From the NCBI GenBank assembly GCA_026394175.1, contig JAPKYU010000127.1, positions 1 to 39,894 on the forward strand: DNA of 39,894 bases, written 5' to 3'. The stretch comes from Acidobacteriota bacterium (GTDB lineage Bacteria; Acidobacteriota; Terriglobia; JAJPHL01; JAPKYU01). This document shows, piece after piece, positions 30,900 to 38,255 of this stretch. Position 1 is the stretch's first letter; each line of letters starts with the position of its first letter. The position numbers and the translations under genes are program-made. The notes beneath the pieces were generated by a model. It was not told where the DNA came from and did not search any database. It was given only the letters and a program-made list of their open reading frames with translations.

Positions 30900-32738
30900 A
30901 TGTCCAAATCGCATTCTTCCGAAAATCGTTGGCAGTTCCAATCGGGTCCGGTGTCGCGGCGGCGGCTTTTGGCGGCCACGGCCGGATTTGGCCTTACGGG
31001 TATGCTTGGGGCCTTCAGCAGCCTGGCTGCGGCACAGCGGGCTGCCGCGAGCAAGCGGCCCAACATCGTCGTCATCCTGGCCGATGACCAGGGCTGGGGC
31101 GACCTGAGCATCCACGGCAATACCAACCTCTCGACGCCGCACATCGACTCGCTGGCGCGCGACGGCGCGCTGTTCGAGCGTTTCTATGTCTGCGCGGTGT
31201 GCGCCCCCACGCGGGCCGAGTTCCTCACCGGGCGCTATCATGGGCGCGGCGGCGTGCGCGGTGTCAGCACCGGCGCCGAGCGCCTCAACCTGGACGAGAA
31301 AACCATTGCTCAGAGCTTCAAGGCCGGGGGCTATGCGACGGGCGCCTTCGGCAAGTGGCACAACGGCTCCCAATTCCCCTACCATCCGAACGCGCGCGGC
31401 TTCGACGAATACTACGGCTTCACCTCCGGCCACTGGGGGCTGTACTTCGACCCGGAGCTGGACCACAACGGGAAGCTGGTCCGGGGCAAAGGCTACATCA
31501 CCGACGACCTGACCAACCACGCGCTCGATTTCATCACCCAAAACAAGGACCGGCAGTTCTTCTGCTACCTCCCGTTCAACACCCCGCATTCGCCGATGGA
31601 GGTTCCGGACCGCTTCTTCGAGAAGTTTGCGAGCCTGGAGCCGAAGATGCGGGCCCGCGATCCGAAGCTGGAGGAGATCCCCATGACCCGGGCGGCGCTG
31701 GCCATGAGCGAGAATATCGACTGGAACGTGGGCCGGGTGCTGGCCAGGATCGAGGAGCTGAAGCTCGCCGGCGACACCATCGTCATGTACTTCAGCGACA
31801 ACGGGCCCAACAGTTGGCGGTGGAACGACGGCATGAAGGGCCGCAAGGGGTCGGTGGACGAAGGGGGTTTGCGGGTGCCGTTCCTGATCCGCTGGCCCGG
31901 CCACATCCGGCCCGGCGCCAGGATCCCGCAGATCGCCGGAGCCATCGACCTGCTGCCCACGCTGGCCGACATGGCGGGCGTCCGCGTCGTCAGCACCAAG
32001 CCGCTGGACGGCAAGAGTGTCAAGCCGTTATTGCTGGGAACGGCAAAGGAATGGCCCGACCGCATGATTTTCTCGCTCCAGAACAAGCGCATCAGCGTCC
32101 GCAACCAGCAATACCGCCTGGATGCCGGCGGCCAGTTGTTCGACATGGTTGCCGATCCCGGCCAGGACCGCGACATCTCAAAGGAGAAACCGGAAGTCGC
32201 GGCGAAACTGCGCGAGGCGGTGGCGCAATGGGGCAAGGAAGTGCTGCCGATGGTCGGCCCGGATGACCGTCCGTACCCGGTCGGGCACTCCAAGACCACT
32301 ATGCTGCCGGCCCGCGACGGCGTTTCCGGCGGCGGCATCAAGCGCAGCGCCAACGCTCCCAACTGCTCCTACTTCACCAACTGGACCAGCAAGGACGACA
32401 AGATGACCTGGGACATCGAAGTGGGCCAGGGCGGCGAATATGACGCCGACATTTATTACACCTGCCGCCCGGAGGATGTGGGTTCGATCGTGGAGCTGAG
32501 TTTTCTGGGGGCGCGCGTCCAGGCCAAGATCAGCGAGGCGCACAATCCGCCGCTGATTGGCGCGGAGTTCGACCGCGTGCCGCGGGGGGGCGAGTCCTAT
32601 TGGAAGGATTTCCGAGCGCTGCGGCTGGGGGCGATTGCGCTCGCCAAGGGCCGCGGCGAGCTGCTTCTGCGCGCGCTCGACACTACCGGCAAACAGGTCG
32701 CCGACATCCGCTACGTGATGCTCACGCGCCGCAAATAG
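30900..32738 (+). CDS. Tat-exported S1-type sulfatase with C-terminal accessory domain
   Basis: 612 residues. Twin-arginine signal (SRRRLLAATAGFGLTGMLGA). Metal-binding ILADDQGWGD (D62, D63), formylglycine motif CAPTR at 101-105 within CAVCAPTRAEFLTGRY, GKWHNG, and the later sites FSDNGPNSWRW and GLRVPFLIRWPG. The catalytic Cys would be converted to formylglycine; no maturase gene is in the window. After about residue 470 comes an extra beta-rich domain (FTNWTSKDDKMTWDIEVGQG; EYDADIYYTCRPEDVGSIVE), perhaps carbohydrate-binding. Starts 96 bases after the Gfo gene. It would cut sulfate esters from polysaccharides. Substrate not deducible. Confidence 0.94.
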   Translation: MSKSHSSENRWQFQSGPVSRRRLLAATAGFGLTGMLGAFSSLAAAQRAAASKRPNIVVILADDQGWGDLSIHGNTNLSTPHIDSLARDGALFERFYVCAVCAPTRAEFLTGRYHGRGGVRGVSTGAERLNLDEKTIAQSFKAGGYATGAFGKWHNGSQFPYHPNARGFDEYYGFTSGHWGLYFDPELDHNGKLVRGKGYITDDLTNHALDFITQNKDRQFFCYLPFNTPHSPMEVPDRFFEKFASLEPKMRARDPKLEEIPMTRAALAMSENIDWNVGRVLARIEELKLAGDTIVMYFSDNGPNSWRWNDGMKGRKGSVDEGGLRVPFLIRWPGHIRPGARIPQIAGAIDLLPTLADMAGVRVVSTKPLDGKSVKPLLLGTAKEWPDRMIFSLQNKRISVRNQQYRLDAGGQLFDMVADPGQDRDISKEKPEVAAKLREAVAQWGKEVLPMVGPDDRPYPVGHSKTTMLPARDGVSGGGIKRSANAPNCSYFTNWTSKDDKMTWDIEVGQGGEYDADIYYTCRPEDVGSIVELSFLGARVQAKISEAHNPPLIGAEFDRVPRGGESYWKDFRALRLGAIALAKGRGELLLRALDTTGKQVADIRYVMLTRRK

Positions 32739-32746
32739 GCGCCCGC

Positions 32747-32824
32747 AACCGAGCCGCCACCGTGAGGGAGCGTTCCCGACTCATCATGGTTCCGCGGACG
32801 CTCGCTGACGCTCGCGGCTCGGTT
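32747..32824. repeat. Palindromic repeat (AACCGAGCCGC arms)
   Basis: AACCGAGCCGC (32747-32757) and GCGGCTCGGTT (32814-32824) are perfect complements. The inner half contains CGCTCGCTGACGCTCGCGGC, shared with the 32-base arm of compound repeat F. Both therefore belong to one dispersed palindromic family. It lies between the sulfatase stop and the M14 peptidase start. Confidence 0.85.
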
Positions 32825-32842
32825 CGAGCGATGGAGGTACCC

Positions 32843-35449
32843 ATGAGAAAGCTTACCGTCCTGCTCACACTCGTTTTGATCACTTCGCTTGCTCAAGCGC
32901 AATCCCGGATCACCTCCCCCGAGAAATTCTTCGGATTCCAGCTCGGCAGCGACCGCAAAATGGCGCGCTGGGACAAAATCGTCGAGTACTGCGCGCTGCT
33001 GGAGAAGGAAGGCGGCGGCAAGCTCAAGGTGGTGAACATGGGGCCGAGCACCATGGGCAACCCCTTCCTGCTGGTGATCATCTCTTCCCCGAACAACATG
33101 GGCAGGCTGGAGCGGCTGCGCGAGGTGAACGCCCGGATCAGCGATCCCCGCGGGCTCACCGAGCAGGAAGCCAGGAAACTGATCGGGGAAGGGAAGGCGG
33201 TCATCTGCCAGTCCATGAGCCTCCACGCCACGGAGATCGGCGGGACGCAGATGGCGCCGGAGCTGGCCTATGACCTGGTCTCGCGCGCGGACGAGGAAAC
33301 GCAGCGCATCCTGGACAACGTGATCTTCCTCATGGCGCCGTCGTTCAACCCCGACGGCCAGATCATGGTCACCGACTGGTACCAGAAAACCCTGGGCACC
33401 GAGTACGAGGGGTCGAACCTGCCGTGGCTGTACCACAAGTATGTGGGCCACGATAACAACCGGGATGCCTTCCAGAACAACATGGCCGAGTCGCAGTACA
33501 TGTCCAAGGTGCTGTTCCGGGATTGGATTCCGCAGGCCTACATCGACCACCACCACATGGGCAGCTACGGCGCGCGCATCTATGTCCCGCCCTATGCCGA
33601 GCCCATCCGGCCGCACGCCGACCCGCTGATCTGGCGGGAGATGAGCTGGTATGGCGCGCACATCGCTTATAAAGAAGAGGAGGCCGGCCAGTCGGGGATC
33701 CTGAACATGGCGCAGTATTCCGGCTGGGGCCATTTCGGGTTCCACTGGATCACGCCCTTCCATAACATCGCCGGCATGCTGACCGAGTCGGCCAGCGCCA
33801 AGCTGGCCACGCCGATTTTCATTCATCCCGACCAGCTCCGCGGAGGCGCGCGCGGCCTGCCCGACTACGAGGAACAAACCACCTTCCCCAATCCCTGGCC
33901 GGGCGGCTGGTGGCGGCTCCGCGATATCGTCGAACGGCAGAAAATTTCCGCCTGGGCCCTGCTGGACCTGGCGGCGCGCAACAGGGAGACGGTGCTGTGG
34001 AATGCCTACCAGAAGGCCAGGAGGCAGACCGAACGGGGCGTGGCCGGGAAGCCCGCGGCCTACGTGGTTCCCCCGCTCCAGCATGATCCGCTGACCGCCG
34101 TGAAGCTGGTCAACAAGCTGCTGCTGCAGGGCATCGAGATCCAGCAAGCAACCAAGGGCTTCACCACGGCCGGCGGCATGACCTACCCGGCCGGGTCCTA
34201 TGTGGTCTCGCCAGCGCAGCCCAAGATGGGCGTGATCCGCTACCTGCTCGGCCGCACCGTGTATCCCGACAACGACTGGACCAGGGCCAGGGACGGCTCC
34301 CCGATGCGGCCCTACGACATGGCCACCGACACCATGTACGAGTTCATGGGCGTGCGCGTCGATCCCCTCGACGAGGAAGTCAAAGCCGGTCTGGCAAAAC
34401 TCACCGGCGCGGTCCAGGTGGCGGGAAAGGTGGCGCCGGGCGCCGTGGCCTACGCGCTCGATGGCAGGCTGAACGACAGCTTCCGGGCGGTGAACATGCT
34501 GCTGGAGAAAGGCCTGGCCGTGCGCCGCGTCGATCGGGCGGGCCAGGGCCTGCGCCCCGGCGACTTCCTGGTGGACGCGGGGCCGGAAGCCGTGTTCGCC
34601 CCCATTGCCAGGGAGACGGGCGTCGATTTCACGGCGCTCAAGCAGGATCCGCAGCAGGGCACGCACCAGGTCAGGCGGCTGCGCGTGGCCATGTACCAGC
34701 GCTACTTCGGCGGCAACATCGACGAAGGATGGACCCGCTGGCTGCTGGAGCAGTTCGGCTTCCCGTACACCTCGCTGATGGACGCCGAGATCAAGAAGGC
34801 CGAGAAGGGCGGCCTCAACGAGAAATACGACCTCATCATCCTGCCCGACGATTCCACCGCCACCATCACCGGTGAGCGGTCCGCGGCTCCCGGCGGCCGC
34901 GGTGGACGCTCGGAGATGTTCGGCCGGCTCGAAGAGACCTATCCGCCGGAGTACCGCAGCGGCATCGGCAACGAAGGAGTGAACGCGCTGAAGACTTTTG
35001 TGCAGAAAGGCGGCGCCCTGGTGACGCTTGGCGGGGCCGGCAGCTTCGCCATTGAGAAGCTCGGGTTGAGCGTCCGCAACGTGGTCGCCAGCCAGAGTTC
35101 GAAGGAGTTCTGGTGCCCGGGCTCGACGCTCAAAGTGAAGTTTGACAATGCGCATCCGCTGGCCTACGGGATGCCGGCAGAGGGCCTGGCGCTCTACCTC
35201 AGCGGCAATCCGGCGTTTGAGATCGTTCCCAGCCAGCACAACGAGCGGTATGAGGTGGTGGTGCGTTACGCCGACCGCGATCTTCTTCAGAGCGGCTGGC
35301 TGGTCGGGGAACAGACGCTGGCCAAGAAGGCGGCCATGGTGGCGGCCGGGTACGGCAGCGGCCGCGTGATCCTGTTTGGCCTCCGGCCGCAGCACCGCGC
35401 CCAGACGCACGCCACCTTCAAGCTGCTGTTCAACGCATTAATCCGCTAA
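32843..35449 (+). CDS. Secreted M14-family zinc carboxypeptidase with C-terminal GATase-like domain
   Basis: 868 residues. Signal peptide (MRKLTVLLTLVLITSLAQA then Q). M14 zinc site H128-x2-E131 (SLHATEIGG), then NPDGQ, GHDNNRDAFQNN and third ligand region YIDHHHMGSYGARI, with a Glu in MLTESASAKLA in the catalytic position. The C-terminal part (FVQKGGALVTLGGAGSFAIE) resembles the class-I glutamine-amidotransferase-like fold found after such M14 domains. Would trim peptides in the periplasm or outside. The start has GGAGG five bases upstream; the long upstream open frame is repeat-encoded. Same strand as the sulfatase, 104 bases after it. Confidence 0.92.
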   Translation: MRKLTVLLTLVLITSLAQAQSRITSPEKFFGFQLGSDRKMARWDKIVEYCALLEKEGGGKLKVVNMGPSTMGNPFLLVIISSPNNMGRLERLREVNARISDPRGLTEQEARKLIGEGKAVICQSMSLHATEIGGTQMAPELAYDLVSRADEETQRILDNVIFLMAPSFNPDGQIMVTDWYQKTLGTEYEGSNLPWLYHKYVGHDNNRDAFQNNMAESQYMSKVLFRDWIPQAYIDHHHMGSYGARIYVPPYAEPIRPHADPLIWREMSWYGAHIAYKEEEAGQSGILNMAQYSGWGHFGFHWITPFHNIAGMLTESASAKLATPIFIHPDQLRGGARGLPDYEEQTTFPNPWPGGWWRLRDIVERQKISAWALLDLAARNRETVLWNAYQKARRQTERGVAGKPAAYVVPPLQHDPLTAVKLVNKLLLQGIEIQQATKGFTTAGGMTYPAGSYVVSPAQPKMGVIRYLLGRTVYPDNDWTRARDGSPMRPYDMATDTMYEFMGVRVDPLDEEVKAGLAKLTGAVQVAGKVAPGAVAYALDGRLNDSFRAVNMLLEKGLAVRRVDRAGQGLRPGDFLVDAGPEAVFAPIARETGVDFTALKQDPQQGTHQVRRLRVAMYQRYFGGNIDEGWTRWLLEQFGFPYTSLMDAEIKKAEKGGLNEKYDLIILPDDSTATITGERSAAPGGRGGRSEMFGRLEETYPPEYRSGIGNEGVNALKTFVQKGGALVTLGGAGSFAIEKLGLSVRNVVASQSSKEFWCPGSTLKVKFDNAHPLAYGMPAEGLALYLSGNPAFEIVPSQHNERYEVVVRYADRDLLQSGWLVGEQTLAKKAAMVAAGYGSGRVILFGLRPQHRAQTHATFKLLFNALIR

Positions 35450-35524
35450 CTCTGAGTCCGCCGGTGTATACTCCCCGGCATATCGGGCCTTGAGAAAGAC
35501 AGTGTGGAATGGAGGAATGTGCCG

Positions 35525-35917
35525 ATGAAACTTCTGACTGCTGCTGCTGTGATTTTCTTTTTCCTGCTGGCGGGGACCTGCTTCGCCGCTGACATCGACG
35601 GCAAATGGGTGTCCGAGCGCAAGATGGAGCGCGACGGCCAGGCGTTCACCATAAAGCAGACCCTCGAGCTGAAAGCGGAGGGGAGCAAACTAACCGGTAC
35701 CGTCACCGTTGTTTTCGGCGACATGGAGCCCATGAAATCCGCCATCCGGGACGGGAAGGTTGATGGCAACAAGTTCTCCTTTGTGACCGTCGCTTCCACG
35801 CCCAACGGGGAGTTCAAGATGGCTTACGAAGGGACGGTCGAAGGCGACACGTTGAAAGGGTCGTCAACTCGTGAAGGCGGGCAGAGCCGCCCCTTTGAGG
35901 CTCAGCGAAGCAAGTAA
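35525..35917 (+). CDS. Small secreted beta-barrel (lipocalin-like) protein
   Basis: 130 residues. Signal peptide (MKLLTAAAVIFFFLLAGTCF then AAD). The mature part is a run of beta-strands: DIDGKWVSERKMERDGQAFT, LKAEGSKLTGTVTVVFGDM, IRDGKVDGNKFSFVTV and YEGTVEGDTLKGSSTREGGQ. This pattern (GKW...G..LTGT...I.DG.VDG..FSF..) recurs in many secreted Acidobacteria proteins and resembles a small lipocalin/calycin barrel. Ligand unknown. The ATG at 35525 has GGAGG nine bases upstream. Confidence 0.85.
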   Translation: MKLLTAAAVIFFFLLAGTCFAADIDGKWVSERKMERDGQAFTIKQTLELKAEGSKLTGTVTVVFGDMEPMKSAIRDGKVDGNKFSFVTVASTPNGEFKMAYEGTVEGDTLKGSSTREGGQSRPFEAQRSK

Positions 35918-35996
35918 AGGGTCATTGAAAATCGGAGGCGCGGCCACAGGGTTCAGACTGATGAGGCAGAAGTGGCTCGCCTTGGAGGAGATAGCA

Positions 35997-36305
35997 ATGA
36001 AGAAAATGTTGGCCGTCGTGCTCGTACTGGCGCTGTGCGCGGCGACGTCCCCGTTGCTGGCGGGGGCGGCGCCGGGGGCACAAAAGGGCAAAGCCAAGAG
36101 GGAATCCAGGCTGAAAACGAAGTTCGGACAGCTCGACACGAACAAGGACGGAAACATTGCCCGCGACGAATTCAAGGGCAAGCAGAAGGCGTTCGGCCGG
36201 ATGGATGCGAACGGCGACGGCAAGATCAGCTTCGACGAGTACAAAGCCGCGAGCGAAAAGGCGGGGAAGGGCGGCAAGCGCGGCAAAGGGCGGAAGGGGC
36301 AATAG
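35997..36305 (+). CDS. Secreted EF-hand calcium-binding protein
   Basis: 102 residues. Signal peptide (MKKMLAVVLVLALCAATSPL then LAGA). Two complete EF-hand loops: DTNKDGNIARDEF and DANGDGKISFDEY, D-x-[ND]-x-D-G-x-I-x-x-x-E in both. C-terminal Lys/Gly-rich tail (GKGGKRGKGRKG). Binds calcium outside the cytoplasm. TTGGAGGAGATAGCA gives a strong ribosome site. Downstream is a 10-base-pair GC hairpin that marks the border with a toxin remnant on the other strand. Confidence 0.93.
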   Translation: MKKMLAVVLVLALCAATSPLLAGAAPGAQKGKAKRESRLKTKFGQLDTNKDGNIARDEFKGKQKAFGRMDANGDGKISFDEYKAASEKAGKGGKRGKGRKGQ

Positions 36306-36316
36306 CCCGCCGCAGT

Positions 36317-36341
36317 GCGCGGGTGGCGCAACCGCCCGCGC
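36317..36341. terminator. Strong GC stem-loop after the EF-hand gene
   Basis: GCGCGGGTGG (36317-36326) and CCGCCCGCGC (36332-36341) pair over ten positions with one G-T, around loop CGCAA. No U-run follows. It sits exactly where the toxin remnant stops resembling its family. Confidence 0.5.
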
Positions 36342-36393
36342 GCAACGCGCGAACGGCCGGACGGGGGAAGTTCTCGTCAGCAAGAAACCTCAT
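36331..36393 (-). pseudogene. DUF5615 toxin remnant, about 21 codons of family sequence
   Basis: An ATG at 36393 overlaps the DUF433 stop (ATGA). RFLADENFPRPAVRALRAGG is the normal DUF5615/Mut7-C PIN-like N-terminus with its DEN motif. Past residue 21 the frame runs into hairpin and antisense EF-hand sequence and stops at 36226, with no toxin sequence. Not a working nuclease. Confidence 0.65.
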
Positions 36394-36623
36394 GCCGTTG
36401 TCAGCGGGTAGACCCTCTCCGAATGAAGCACCTCGCTCGCATAGGCAAGGCAGGCGCGGATATCCTCGGCCGTGAGATTGGGATAGCTGTCAAGGATCTG
36501 CTCCTGTGTCCAGCCTTTGGCCATCAGGTCCACGACAAGCTCGACGGCTATGCGCGTGCCTTTGACCACCGGCTTCCCCACGAGGATCCTTGGATCAACG
36601 TTGATACGGTCCTGCCAACTCAT
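36390..36623 (-). CDS. DUF433 family antitoxin
   Basis: 77 residues. The intact family sequence: MSWQDRINVDPRILVGKPVV, RIAVELVVDLMAKGWTQEQI and YPNLTAEDIRACLAYASEVL, a winged-helix DNA-binding antitoxin. Its partner toxin overlaps by four bases but is cut short, so the antitoxin is orphaned. Compare the frameshifted paralogue at 13390. The ATG at 36623 gives the family start; a GTG at 36632 is less likely. Confidence 0.9.
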   Translation of the reverse strand: MSWQDRINVDPRILVGKPVVKGTRIAVELVVDLMAKGWTQEQILDSYPNLTAEDIRACLAYASEVLHSERVYPLTTA

Positions 36624-36723
36624 CAACACCAAGGATACCAGACAACGAGGCCCTTCGTCGCAGGCAATTCACCTGCAACCCGCTGCTGAAGCAGGGGCGC
36701 ATCCGCAGGTGCGCCACGCACCG

Positions 36724-38136
36724 CTACTCGCTCATGGGCGGAGGGAGGAAGTCGTAGTCGAGGATCATCTTCTCTTGCAGCGCCATCAGGTGCTGGCGCT
36801 CCACGTCGCGCACCTCGGGGCGTCCCGCCAGGTTGTTCAGCTCGCTGGGGTCGTTCTCCAGGTCGAACAATTCGAGCACCGGGCGCGGATTCTGGAAGTA
36901 GGCGCGTTCGTGCTCGGGCTTCAGCTTGCCTTCGCGGTGCGCCGCCAGGATTTGCTGCCAGCTCGGATCGCGCGCGCTGTCCACGGGCTGGTATTCCATC
37001 GAGGGGGTGCAGTTGTAGATGAGCTTCCAGCGCTCGCTGCGCGCGCAGCGCGACAGGTCGAAGGTCGAGGACTTGGTCTGCGGCGTGAACGGCGCATTGC
37101 CGTGCGGCAGGCGGAAGCCGAAGATGTACTCGCGCGGCTGGTAGGAGCCACCCGTCAGCAGGCCCAGGAAGCTGCGGCCCGACATCTCCTTGGGCGGCTT
37201 CCCTCCGCCGGCCTCGATGAACGTGGGCGTGACGTCCTCGCCCGAGATCAGCGAGCGCGTGGTGGCGCCCGCCTTCACGCGCCCGGGCCAGCGCACCATC
37301 AGCGGCGTATTCAGCCCCGGATCGTACAGCGAGCCTTTGCCGTGCGGGAAGGCCATGCCGTTGTCGCCGATGAACATCACCAGCGTGTTTTCCTCCAGGC
37401 CGTTGCGGCGCAGCACATCCATGGACTCGCCGAAGAGGCCATCCATGCGCTCCACCTCGCCGCAGTAGGCGGCCAGGTCCTCGCGGACGCCGGGCAGATC
37501 GGGCAGGTGCGCGGGCAACCGGATCTTGGCCGGATCGACCTTGCCGGCGTTCTTGTCCCACACGTGATGCGGGTCGCTGTAGTTCATCCAGAAGAACCAC
37601 GGGCGGCCTTTCGGCACTTTGCCCAGGAACTCGCTGAGCTTGGCGGGCGTCTGCGTCTGGGCGGAGACATCCAGGTAATCCACCCGGTTTTTCCAGGTCT
37701 GCAGGCCATACTTGTCATAGACGGCCTTGGTGACGGCGCCGGCCTTGATCACGCCGTTGAGGTGAAAATAGCGCCCGCAGACGCCGGTGTAGTAGCCCAG
37801 CGGCCGCAGGACCTCGGGCAGCGTGATGATCTCGGGAGGCAGCGGCGAGTTGAAGCGCCCCATGCGCACCGCCACCGGCGAGCGGCCCGTCAGGAAGGCC
37901 GTGCGTGATGGAACGCACTGCGGCGCCGAGCAGAAGCTGCGGTCGAAGCGCATGCCGGCGCGGGCGAAGGCGTCCAACACCGGCGTGGCCATGTAAGTCG
38001 CCCCGTACGCGCCCAGGTACGGCACGCTGTGATCGTCGGACAGGACCAGCAGAAGATTGGGCGCGGCGCTCCGCGATTGGGCCAGGGCCGGCGCCGCGGC
38101 CAGCCCCTGCATCAGAGTGCGGCGAGTGAGGTTCAT
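36724..38136 (-). CDS. Tat-exported sulfatase (S1 family)
   Basis: 470 residues. Twin-arginine type N-terminus (MNLTRRTLMQGLAAAPALAQ). Metal Asp pair in VLSDDHSVPYLGAYG, formylglycine motif CVPSR at 74-78 within CSAPQCVPSRTAFLTGRSPV, DPHHVWDKN, and FIGDNGMAFPHGKGSLYD for the second metal and substrate site. Needs a formylglycine maturase not present here. No ribosome site is seen before the ATG; TAAGAT lies about ten bases upstream. It follows the second Oar-like receptor on the same strand, separated by repeat tract O, so uptake and desulfation may be linked. Different sulfatase subfamily from 30900 (little shared beyond motifs). Confidence 0.93.
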   Translation of the reverse strand: MNLTRRTLMQGLAAAPALAQSRSAAPNLLLVLSDDHSVPYLGAYGATYMATPVLDAFARAGMRFDRSFCSAPQCVPSRTAFLTGRSPVAVRMGRFNSPLPPEIITLPEVLRPLGYYTGVCGRYFHLNGVIKAGAVTKAVYDKYGLQTWKNRVDYLDVSAQTQTPAKLSEFLGKVPKGRPWFFWMNYSDPHHVWDKNAGKVDPAKIRLPAHLPDLPGVREDLAAYCGEVERMDGLFGESMDVLRRNGLEENTLVMFIGDNGMAFPHGKGSLYDPGLNTPLMVRWPGRVKAGATTRSLISGEDVTPTFIEAGGGKPPKEMSGRSFLGLLTGGSYQPREYIFGFRLPHGNAPFTPQTKSSTFDLSRCARSERWKLIYNCTPSMEYQPVDSARDPSWQQILAAHREGKLKPEHERAYFQNPRPVLELFDLENDPSELNNLAGRPEVRDVERQHLMALQEKMILDYDFLPPPMSE

Positions 38137-38166
38137 AGCGGTCAAATCTTATCAGGGAGAGAGGGG

Positions 38167-38242
38167 CCATCCGCGGATTTCGCCGACGTGCGCAGATTCA
38201 GACTGCCTCCGAATCCGCTCAATCCGCGAAATCCGCGGATGG
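38167..38242. repeat. Inverted repeat tract O (AATCCGCGG words, period about 9)
   Basis: Arms CCATCCGCGGATTTCGC (38167-38183) and its exact complement (38226-38242), with further AATCCGC words at 9-base steps in the right arm. Relative of tract M. It fills the space between the receptor stop and the sulfatase start. Confidence 0.82.
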
Positions 38243-38255
38243 TCATTGCGCCTCG

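Noticed and set aside
32711-35410. 899-codon minus-strand frame opposite the M14 peptidase
   Set aside because: High-GC antisense shadow with no signal peptide, motif or ribosome site; the plus-strand M14 domain is unambiguous.
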